NCBI GenBank assembly: GCA_003665825.1
Contig: QPFY01000023.1
Coordinates: 185,681-249,680, forward strand
Reading direction: 5' to 3'
Source: Microbotryum silenes-acaulis
Taxonomy: Eukaryota; Basidiomycota; Microbotryomycetes; Microbotryales; Microbotryaceae
DNA: 64,000 bases
Below, piece after piece: positions 55,179 to 64,000 of the stretch. The notes below the pieces were generated by a model. It made no database searches, had not been told where the DNA came from, and saw nothing but the letters and a program-made list of their open reading frames with translations. Every line of letters begins with the position of its first letter. Within the stretch, counting starts at the first letter, position 1. Position numbers and translations under genes: made by a program.

Positions 55179-56639
55179 GATGGAGTCAGAGCGACTGACC
55201 CTTGATGTTACACGGTTCACGCACCACAAGGGAGGGATCTAAAGTGTTTTTTTTTTTGTTTTTTTTTTTTTTTGTATGAAACTCATCGCTAATTTGCAAG
55301 ACGAGAAAACCCCTACGGAACTAAAGGAGATGCTGCCCAGTATGCACGATGATGACCACAACCGCCGCTCGATGCGTTGTAACTAGCAGAACAGACCAAC
55401 CCGATACATCCGAGTTCAAGTCCCCCCACCCACGGTTGCTCCCTCCCAGAGACGAATGAAAGGAAGATTGAAGATAATACACAAGGAATCGGGAAACGAT
55501 GGAGGAATTGTTGGTGGTGGTACATGTGTTGTACAGGCGAATCCGATTATAGTTGTACAGTTGAACCTTCTTCGATCTTTTGACTTCAGACCCCCCTGAG
55601 ACCGCCATACTCCTTGAGGCCCCTTAATTCTTTGAGACGCGTCGAACAAGGCCTCCGATGGTACAAACATCCCGCTCAATCCGAATGATTCACGTGGTCC
55701 AAAGGGGTATAACCCCCTGCGACCGCAGCAATCACATACCCCTTGTACCCAACTGCGCTGGATCTGCACCGCGGATTCCAAACCCCTTTTCGGTTACCAA
55801 AGTCGGCCCCCCCCTCGCGACCGCACGACCCAGATCACCCCTATTCAATGACTGCAACTGCGAAACAGGCCTACTTCGCACAAAAACACACAATCCAGAG
55901 ATTTCCGGGGAAAGTCACGGAGCATGTGACAGTCCATTGGACACGCCTCGGTCTGCAGCGCGGGCGGGTGGCCGACAACACCGGCGCGCAGCTGGAGACA
56001 GGAGGCGGGGTCTACCTTCCGCAGGGGCCTCGCTTCCCTGCGGCGTACTCCCAATCTCGGAACGCACACTCGAGTCCCGTTGTACGTGCAGGTGGTTCCC
56101 AATCACCGCAGATACTGGGGAAAGAAGGAGCATGAGGCCCACGACGGTGATGTCTTTGGGTGGAACCTCGCTCGAGTGTGGATGTGTATGGCGGTTCGGT
56201 ACCCGAGTCACCCGCCGCGCGGCCGCGACTCCGAGCGAGCAGCAAAGCAAGGAGAGGCGAGCCACGCAGGCAGTTTGTGCCGGCCTTGAACAGGAGATCA
56301 CGGAGTCGCTCGACCGAAAGAGAAGACAGACCCGGCCCTTGAGAGGAGTGGAAAACTCACGGCGTAGTCCAGGAGAGGGCCAAGGGGATCCGCTTTCGCT
56401 GTGTGTCATCGTGATGTGGCAGAAGCTCGAACCAAGGGCGACAATGCCCGCCGGCGCAAAGAACCCGAGGCTCCTGGGGAGTACGGAAGCCTATGAGGAG
56501 GAATGGCAAAAAGAGCGAGAGAAAACAGGTTCAGTATTCTGGCGTGTTTGGGAGACATTTTGAGATTGAGAAAGAGGAAAGGGACTTGTGATTTTTATTG
56601 GTTTTGGTTTGTGGTTCTTGGCTGGGTAGGGAGGAGCGC
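55179..56639. other. Gap between the hypothetical gene and the LINE coding region
   Basis: Contains the poly-T run at 55247-55273 and a 301-codon plus frame (55658-56563) that is Arg/Ser-rich with no recognisable domain. In the LINE's orientation this region could be its 3' UTR, with poly-T being the poly(A) tail read on the plus strand; no target-site duplication was found to prove it. Confidence 0.35.
55247..55273 (-). repeat. Poly-T (poly-A on minus strand) tract
   Basis: About 27 nt of T interrupted by one G. Candidate 3' tail of the minus-strand LINE or of another retroposed copy. Confidence 0.7.
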
Positions 56640-56679
56640 CGTCTACTTCATCGTGCCAATCTGAGCTCCAACCTCTCCT

Positions 56680-59600
56680 TCAGTCCGCCATCTCCTTGTC
56701 CATGCTCGACATCGCTCTGGCGTGGCGATGGAGATCCCAGCGTCGGTTGCTGAGAGTGTCGAGCGCCAGCGCAATGAAGGCGCGGATTGGGCGCTTTTTC
56801 GACGTCGGAAGGCGAGCGCGCAGTCGAGGGAGGCCGTGCTCGATCTGAAGTGCCGTGTAGTCGAGGTCGAGGATCGACACGACCCCCAGCGCGTCGCAGA
56901 GAACGGAGCTAGCTGCTTGCCAAAATTGAGAAGAGTCAGGGCAATCATGCCAAAAGTGAGTAAAGTCATCCTCCACCCCTGCCAGGCTGCATGCCTGCAC
57001 AAGGCAGCAGGCTGAGTTGCCATGCCGCTGCACAAACTGGCGCTTCCGCGTTGGCGTGAAGTGGTACGCCAGCTTGAAGTGCACCTCGCGCTCGCGGGCC
57101 GTGGCGGGCCCGGTGTGGAACCACACCCAGAAGAGTCGCCTTTCTTTGGGTGTGGCGAGTGATCCAGGGCGTTGTGTGTCGTCGAAACGTCGATGGTTGA
57201 TGACGCGTCGAAGTCGCGCAATGGTGTAAGGTCTGTCCAAGTTCAACATTCTCCACTGATCAGCACACAAGGGACCGGAGGGGAGGGGAAGTTTTTTGAT
57301 CAGGCATGCCGACCGGAGTCGCTCTGGGCAAGATGTGCTCGAGGGGACCGCCGGGCCGGACTCCAGGTGCTCCAACAACACGAATGACGGGTGGTCGACG
57401 TGCGAGGACGGGAACAGGAGGCGGAAGCGGCGGGATGAGGCGATCGCCTGCGACCTGGATCCACGCCTGGACTTGATCGCGCTTCCATTGCCAAAGGTTG
57501 GACAGCTCCGAGCCGTCGCCTTGGGGATGCTTCTCAGGGGTCCAGGGCACCGTTGGAGCTGCGGGGTATTGGGGCTCGCGCATAGATGTCAGCGATGGTG
57601 CGTTCGAAACTGAAAAGCTTCGCCAAACGCTTATCCTGCTCCGAGAACGCCCGCGAGTCATGCAGACCAGGTTGGAGGGGAGAAAGAGAAAGAAAATTGG
57701 AGACCGAAAGTTTGGCAGGATCGACGACGGCAGGGTAGCGTTCAGCGACCGAGAGCACCGCTCGCCAGCGGGGATGTAGCTCCCGGGGTGCGTCGGCGTT
57801 CCTCCACGTCCACAGATCCGTAGCAAAGTCAAAGGTCGGAAGCGCTCGCCGGATGGAACTCCGAGCCAGATCGCTCCAAATAGCAGTTGACCCGCCGGCC
57901 AGCACGTCCCAAATCCGTACCGAGACTGAATCCACCACATCTTGGATGCTCACGACGCTGAGACCACCTCGCGCCCGTGTCGTGAAGATGACCGATTGCT
58001 TGTAGTCACTGCGCTGCGGTCCTCCCTTCACAAAGTCGGCAAGCTTGCGCTCGATCGCCTTGATCACGTCGGATGGCGGTACGTCGGCGGAGAGAGAGTG
58101 CAGCACCTTGGAGATGCCGTAGCGGTTGAGATAGAAAGCCCGGGTATGATGCGTCATCCATCGGTCGCGCACCGAGAGAATCACTCGATCGACCCTTCGC
58201 TCAAGATCATGGATCCCAGCCTGTTGTTGCCGTCAGGCGCAAACTGGAGACCGATCCAGGGAAGAGACTCGTCCCGGTGCCACCGAACGACAGTTTGGAC
58301 AAGTCCGCGCCGATCCCACAACGTCGCGCCCAATGGCATCACCACGGTTTTGTCCGGTGTTTAGACGGCCGTTCGTCGCGAGTCGCCAATCCCGAGCTAA
58401 CGCCTCGAGCGAAGCAATAGCTTCCGGTCCAGCGACAGCGACGACGGCGTCATCCGCGAACGCCAAATTGGGTGATGCATCGAGGTCTGCGGACGAGGAG
58501 CCAGCTCCGGAAGAGTGATAGTCAGCGCAATGTTGCGTCGACTGAGAGAATCAAGAAGGGTTGGAATACCACATCCCGACAGAAGAAGAGAGAGGATCGC
58601 CCCTGGCCAAGACCGCACAGGAGTCGCACCGTCTCGGTAAGGAAACCGTTGACAATGTACCGCGCTGTGGACGTCTCGCCGTTGTAGAGCATCCGCAAGA
58701 CGCGCTGGAAAGATTCCGGCGCGCCGAGAGCCTCAAACACCGCAAAGACCCAGTCGTGCTCGACCATGTCGTAAGCCGAGCTCTGATCCAGGGAGAGGAG
58801 CGCTGCTGTCGGGAACTCTGCCCCACGACCCCTAATCTCATCGATCAGGAGCCTCAGATGCAAAGCCGCGTCCGCTGGTCTTCGCCCTTTGACGAACCCA
58901 TGCTGTCCGGCCGGAAGAACATCGGGGAGGATCCGGTTCAGACGAGCCACGTAGACCTTGGTGAAGATCTTGTAGTCGCATTCCCGCAAGGTGATCGGAC
59001 GATACGATTTGAGGTCGCACCGCGCTGCACCAGGTTTGTTGTGTTTGAACAAGAGGCGCACATTCGCCTGGCTCTGTTGTGGAGTAAGGGAGCCTCGAGT
59101 AATCAGCTCGTTGTAGGCTCGAGTCAAGAGAGGGGCCCAAAGCAAGGGGCAGGCTCGATACATCTCATAGGGGACCCCTGAAGGACCCGGAGATCGACCT
59201 TCGTGCGTGGTTCGAATCGCTGCGAGCACCTCGGCCTCGCTGATGGGCTCGGCAAGAATGTCGACGTGCGAATTCGAGAAGCGCCGAAGGAAGCGAACGT
59301 CGGAAAGCGGGTCGTCACAAGGTCTTGCTGATCTGATGGGTCCCAAGAGCTCATCCCGCATCGTCACGACCTGTTCCGGATCCTTCGCTTCGACAAGGTA
59401 GTGCTGCTGGAAATGAGAATGGGTGTGCTCGAGCGCGCGCTCAATGTCAGTGGTGAGCTCGCCATCAGCGAGCCGGATACTCTGAAACTTCACATCCCGG
59501 GACCGAGCAGCCAGTTTGGCATGTACCGGACGACTGAGACGTTCCTCGGATGCAATCTCGGGAACGTGCGCCCTGATCCGGGACTGCCTTGCTCGCTCGT

Positions 59601-60690
59601 TCACAAGTTTGGTGAGAGCGTCGTGGGTGTTCGTCCAGTCGATGATGTCAAAGGGACTCAGCACCCGACGAGACTCAATGTCCTGCAGTCGAGATACCAG
59701 CATCATCTCGAGGGCGTTGCGCTCCCGAAACAGACGCCGAGACAGCTCGAGAGCTTGGACCCGAGACTCCGAGAGTACGCGCTGAAGGTCGGCGACCGGA
59801 TCCCCAGACGGTGCCTGCTACGAACTCCTTAAACTCGGCGTGTTTGAAGGTTGACGAGTTGATGCGGGTCAGAAAATGAGCCGCCTGGGGAAGGCAGAGC
59901 TCCTCTTCGACCTCGGCACCACTTGCGCGCAGCCTAAATGTGACCGTAACCGGTCGATGATCCGACATGGATCGAGAGATATTGTACAGAGTGGAAGCAG
60001 AAACGATCCGTCGCTCGTGTCGCCGCTGCACCAGAACAAAGTCGATGCGCGCGCGCGAAATGAGCTGGCCGTCCTTGCTGAGATGCGGGCGCGTGGTCGC
60101 CGGCGACAGTGGGTGCATGAGCCGAATGGCATCCGTGTACACCCCGTCGAGCCGAGACATAAGCACAGGCCAGTGGTGGGTGTTCGGGCGATCCACCTGT
60201 TGCGCTCGATCCACCGCGGGGATAGGGCAGTCGTTGAGATCGCCCGCGATGAACCGAATGTGAGAGGAGACGGTCGCCCGAAAGTGAAGGGAGGTGAAGA
60301 AGAGGAGGCGCTCGGCGGGTTGAACCGGAGCGTAGATATTGTTGAGTTCGACGACGTCCGTCGAACCCCGCACATCGAAGGTGGTCACGAGTAAGCGCCC
60401 GCCAGAGACTGACGGTGCGACGATGACCACCGAGAAGAGGAGAAGAGCTTGGAATCAAAGTGAGCAGTGTTGAGAAAAGTAGGCCTCGCCCTGGTGGACT
60501 GGGGCGTACTCGTGGGCGTATGTGAGATTGTCGTGATTTAGGAACATTATGTTCCTGGAGAAGGATAGCAGAAGGGGGAGGGTGTGAGCGAAGTGAGATA
60601 CGAAAGAAGCAGATGACGTCGTTCAGGGGTATTGAAGCCCCCTGTTGACGTTCCAGGTCATGATGATGAACTCAATCATTACGATCGCGC
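56680..60690 (-). pseudogene. LINE ORF2: endonuclease, reverse transcriptase, zinc tail (frameshifted)
   Basis: Endonuclease begins near 60685 with IIMTWNVNRGL and is soon interrupted by a stop; it continues (60430-59675) with NNIYAP, FIAGDLND, ARIDFVL and SMSDHRPVTVTF, covering the usual catalytic Asp, Asn and His. Reverse transcriptase (59706-58522) shows EGRSPGPSGVPYEMYR, YRPITL, AGQHGFVKGR and LSLDQSSAYDMV. At about 58606 an extra G breaks the GLGQG-DPLS motif. The FADD active-site motif (58466 downward) is in another frame, and more shifts follow at about 58340 and 58200. The C-terminal ~230 codons (57381-56680) include a CLVQAC...HFWHDC zinc-like motif. At least four frame breaks, so not functional. 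Confidence 0.85.
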
Positions 60691-61454
60691 CTTCGTTGCA
60701 GCAGCAGCTCCCTTGATGGACAACATAGGTCCGAATGTGGGTGAGGGGAGCGGGTCCGCAGCAGTCGATTCGTTCCAGTCCGATGTGCGCGCGACGCTGG
60801 TGAGACGCTGGATACGCTCGGACCGGCGAAGACCCTGGGAACTTCCATCGTCCACCTCCTGCTTGGGCTTGGGCTCGGGCTCGGGATCAAACACTGGACC
60901 TGGAGACGGCGAAGGCATCCAACCGGTCACAGACGGGGTGCGGTCCAACTCGGTGATCTCATCGTACAGACCGGCATCCTGTTTGCGCTCGCGATCCGAC
61001 ACACGATTCATCCAGTCGTCGGGAAGGCCGTCCATATCCAGCTGATGGTGACCCGTCTCGGCCGACTGCGATTCCCCTTCTTCCGCGTCACTCGTCTCCG
61101 TGTGTTCCCCTGGTTCCCCTCCGCTCCGCGGTCCTGCAGATCCGACAGATCCGAAGGCTCCAGCGGCGGCACCTCCTGCTGTTGTTCCAGCTGTGCCTCG
61201 ACTACGCTCATCGCGTCCTCGTCGTCCTCGAGGGCCTGAGCGGGCTCCTCCTGCGCCTCCTCGGCTACGTCGCCGGCCAGACTTGCGAATGGGTTTGCGG
61301 CGACGATGAAACCGCGAGGGGCGGATGCTGTGGGTGTAGAGCTTTGTGAACGAGTAGGGTAGACTCGTGGTGAGTTGTTAGTGTCCCTTGTGGGAGATGC
61401 GTTCTTCTTTGAACGCTTGGACGCGACAGGAGACATTGGGGGAGAGGGAGAGGG

Positions 61455-62609
61455 CTACATCACCTCTGCGTTGTTTTTGGGGGTCGAGGTTTGCTCGATG
61501 TTGCTTTGGGGCTCGGCCTGGGCCTTTGGTTGTTGTTGTTTTTCTGGGAGGCTGCTGACGCTGGACCGGCTTTTTGAACGCAGTTGTCGGAGTGGCCTAC
61601 AAAGCCGCATCGGCGGCACGAGGCTTCGGCCTCGTAGTCGTGGCGAAGGGGCGTGAGTGTTGCGAGTCGTCCCCGAAGGTTGATCCTCGTCGGTAGAACC
61701 TGCCGAAGTTGAGCCACCGTTGTTCTTGAACAGGTCGTCGTCGTCGAACTGGACGATGGCCGGCGTAGTTTCCTCGAGCGACGAGGTACGAGCCTTGACG
61801 ACCGTTAGAGGCTGCTGGAGTTGGAGCAAGTCGCACTTGTGGCCGTCCCCGGTAAGCTTGGCGACGACGCCTTGCAGTTTGTTCCAGAGGTCGTCGTTCG
61901 TGTATTCGGCCTCAGGACTGATAATGAAACGCAATTCGACGACGTTTTTGACGAACGCCAAGCGCTTGCGGACTTGGGCAAAGGAGCGTTTCCACTCGAT
62001 CTTGGTCGCCGCGTCGTGGACTTGGTCGAGCGCCGCTGCGCTAGCGCAGCGCACCACGAACTTGAACCGGGTGTTGCCGCTTTGGATGATCGATTCCGGT
62101 GCGACTCCATGGATGATTGGAGCGTATTTCTGGAACTCGGGCGGGAGGACAACTCCTGCGGGCAGGTTAAAACACAACGACGTGTCGGGCGACAGGGTAC
62201 GGAGCACCTTCGAGTACAACTCGGACTTCTCGCGTTCGGTGGCCACACCGGTGTGTTCGAACGTGACTTCCAGAACGGCACCAGACGTGTCGGCGATTGG
62301 TTTCGTTGCATTGAGGGCGCTGAAGCGCAGGGAGGTGGCCCGGTCCTTGCCAAAGCCGAGTGCGTCTTTGAGCACAAGGATGCGGGTGCCCTGGCGTGTG
62401 CCATCTTCGACACTGATCATCTTCAGGATTCTCGCGACATCCTCTTTCCTCTTCTTTTCTTCATCACGCTTTTCCTGGTACAGCGCTAGGCCGGGGTTCG
62501 CTGGTCCCTCGGCGGCATCGGCCTCCGCCCCCGCGTCACCACGTGGTTGTCCCGTCGCTGCCGGCTCCGGAGGGCCGCGGCCCGGATCAGGCGGTGCCTG
62601 GTCGGACAT
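61455..62609 (-). pseudogene. LINE ORF1 (gag-like, CCHC knuckle displaced by a frameshift)
   Basis: 384-codon frame from the ATG at 62609: acidic/Pro-rich start, a KRDEEKKRKEDVARIL coiled segment, then an RNA-binding-type region (FRFVVRC, KRLAFVKNVVELRFI). The zinc knuckle CRRCGFVGHSDNC (C-x2-C-x4-H-x3-C; about 61.63-61.59 kb) is read only in a neighbouring frame (61717-61460), so one frameshift near 61.7 kb separates it from the body. This is either decay or a programmed shift; decay is more likely given ORF2. Confidence 0.75.
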
Positions 62610-62680
62610 CGGGCCGATAGCTGGTGTAGCAGTTGATGTATTCGATGTATTGACGTTTGCAGAGGTAGGGTAGTGCGATT

Positions 62681-62705
62681 GATGAAAGATGAAAGATGAA
62701 AGATG
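62681..62705 (+). repeat. GATGAAA short tandem repeat
   Basis: GATGAAA repeated three times plus a partial unit, just upstream of the LINE 5' region and left of the tRNA-like gene. Confidence 0.7.
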
Positions 62706-62766
62706 ATTTCACTTCAAGCTCTCGGACGTTGTTGAAGGTGTTAGTAGACCTTGCACTGATATCAGG

Positions 62767-62839
62767 GGCCGGATAGCTTAGTTGGTCAAAGCTTTTCCAA
62801 TGAATGGAAGCGACCCAGGTTCGACTCCTGGTCCAGCCG
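62767..62839 (+). tRNA. tRNA-like gene, atypical anticodon loop (possible pseudogene)
   Basis: 73 nt fold as a full cloverleaf: acceptor GGCCGGA/TCCAGCC (one C-A mismatch), D stem GCTT/AAGC, anticodon stem TTTCC/GGAAG, a 4-nt variable region, T stem CCAGG/CCTGG with TTCGACT loop. The B box GGTTCGACTCC is consensus, and an A-box-like TAGCTTAGTTGG is present; TTTT follows at about 62850 as a Pol III terminator. The anticodon loop AATGAAT lacks the invariant U at position 33, and the formal anticodon UGA (Ser) conflicts with the short variable arm. Either a tRNA-derived element or a degenerate tRNA. Confidence 0.6.
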
Positions 62840-62925
62840 TTCTTCTTCTTTTGTTGATCATTTCGGGATCATCGTTGATTCCAACAGACGTTACCTCTGT
62901 CAAGCCGTTGAGGACTACCCCCACG

Positions 62926-64000
62926 AAACCTGACCACCGGAAGCTGGACGCGTTCCTCGTTGCCCTCGCGCTGCTCGCACGGCACCCGTCGTTCGCCGAT
63001 GTGGTACTCCCAATGGAATGGACGCTCCTGAAAGCCGTTGCACACCTCACGAAGACAATCAACCAAGGCATCGCTCCGCACTCCAAGCTCGTCCAACTCT
63101 TGTGCAACGTCAAAGCGGTCTTCCGCGAATCTCCGACAGGGGATTACCGCCTTGGTTTTGCTATCAACCTCGACGTCGGGACCGTTATCCTCATGGAACA
63201 CGAAGGCGTTCACTACGTTGAACTCAAAGACTGCTGGACCAACAACTTTGTCAACATGGCGGCAATTGTGCACATCCTGCTCCACCTCGACCCATCCTCT
63301 GCGGGGTTTTCGAAACTTTACACCTACGACTACTCGCCTCAAACCGGCTTTGTCGAGAAGACAATCTCTTTGGGTTCGCTCGGCACCAGGACCAAGAGCT
63401 CGTCGCTTCCCTTCAAGTCCAAAGGCAAGAACCGACAAACCTCGAGGTCAGCCCCGTACACTGCTGCGCACCTGTCATCCTTGCCCGCCCCGGCCGCGGC
63501 AACTGCGCCATTCTCGAACTTGACATCTTCAAAAATGGTGTCGACATCGTTTCTTCAAGCCGTGGGAGTGATCAACCTATTCCACTCAATGAGCGTCGGG
63601 TATGGGTCTACCAGAGGCCCATGGAGCAGGAGGAGGACCAGATTCCAAAGGAGTTTCGCTTCACCAAAAACTGCTCCAAGAAAGCATTGCGAGCTCTACC
63701 GGCATCCTTGATCGACATGCCCTCGCCATTGACTATAAGGTGATCAAGGGAGACGAGCGATACGCGTTACCGGCAGCTCCGAAGATGGCCACGCGCAAGG
63801 ACCTCGCGATTATGAGCTTGGCCATTCCGGCCACCTCGACGCCGTTTCGTACACTGGTGGACCCAGATCATCCACCTACGATACGACAGCTCTGCCACGT
63901 CTTCAGCGACGCCGCAGAGGACGTGATATGGCGCGGCGACCGAGGATACTTCCATCGAGCGCTATCGCCACGAACGCTGCTCCACTCCGACGGGCGCGTG
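62926..64000 (+). pseudogene. Second FunK1-like kinase sequence, damaged and cut by the window edge
   Basis: The first frame (to about 63470) has a helical start, KLDAFLVALALLAR, then YRLGFAINLDVGTVILMEHEGVHYVELKDCW and LLHLDPSSAGFSKLYTYDYS, the same pre-kinase module as in the FunK1 gene at 47.5 kb. The continuation changes frame near 63470 (PVILARPGRGNCAILELDIF) and again near 63660 (KLLQESIASSTGILDRHAL...). Close to the edge comes YFHRALSPRTLLHSDGRV, the catalytic-loop region in which the HRD aspartate is Ala. I saw no splice signals that clearly repair the frames, so I call it a decaying copy or a pseudokinase with unresolved introns. Confidence 0.55.

Larger units (their letters stand above)
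56640..62609 (-). mobile_element. Non-LTR retrotransposon (LINE), degenerate
   Basis: Reading on the minus strand: ORF1 with a CCHC knuckle (62609-61455), a short further frame (61436-60679), then ORF2 with apurinic-type endonuclease, reverse transcriptase and a C-terminal zinc motif down to 56680. No LTRs, RNase H or integrase were recognised. The order fits the Tad-like LINEs common in fungi; that clade assignment is inference. Several frameshifts show it is inactive. The 5' end lies within about 160 bp of a tRNA-like gene. The exact 3' end is unknown and could extend to 55247. Confidence 0.85.

Noticed and set aside
55658..56563. 301-codon plus frame, with overlapping frames that briefly recalled mitochondrial ribosomal proteins
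   Set aside because: No block held up over more than a few residues and no splice model improved it; may be LINE 3' UTR.

Overview
The window is a stretch of a fungal nuclear genome, almost certainly a basidiomycete. Genes are dense, on both strands and intron-rich. Introns are short (about 50-150 nt) with GTRNGT-type donors and CTRAC/CTGAY branch points. The gene set includes fungal families (Arh1, Sfp1, Mcd4, a KTR/GT15 remnant) and basidiomycete-typical ones (FunK1 kinases, a Plavaka-like DNA transposon). High GC and intron density suggest Pucciniomycotina, but that is inference. For most genes I rebuilt spliced models by hand. Unless a field says otherwise, exon ends agree in phase and the summed coding length is divisible by three.

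Left part (1-31 kb), mostly core genes: the tail of an unknown gene; a candidate small secreted cysteine-rich protein (1245-1555); a tandem pair of PAF-acetylhydrolase genes on a ~2.1 kb duplicated unit; proteasome beta-7 (PRE4/PSMB4); SUS1/ENY2; mitochondrial ferredoxin reductase ARH1; an SFP1-like zinc-finger regulator; the GPI ethanolamine-phosphate transferase MCD4, divergent from a probable SLD7/MTBP-like replication factor; a coiled-coil protein; an aldehyde dehydrogenase; and a calcium-regulated mitochondrial aspartate/glutamate carrier.

Middle part (31.3-44.2 kb): an apparently intact 7.8 kb DNA transposon bounded by perfect 19-bp terminal inverted repeats. It carries a minus-strand Plavaka-type transposase with a C2H2 finger and a divergent plus-strand 533-aa accessory gene of unknown function. 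To its right lie an HPP-family membrane protein and a fused pseudouridine-5'-phosphate glycosidase/PfkB kinase.

Right part (44-64 kb), repeat-rich and decayed: a purine-rich low-complexity tract; a 171-bp MITE whose ends resemble the termini of the 7.8 kb transposon and which sits next to the start of a FunK1 kinase gene; a frameshifted GT15 mannosyltransferase relic; a small unknown gene; a LINE (ORF1 with CCHC knuckle; ORF2 with endonuclease, reverse transcriptase and C-terminal zinc motif) broken by several frameshifts; a tRNA-like Pol III unit; and a second, damaged FunK1-like sequence running off the edge.

The observations I would follow first are the TIR-matched autonomous transposon/MITE pair with its unknown accessory gene, the patchwork tandem PAF-AH duplication, and the small secreted protein candidate beside it.
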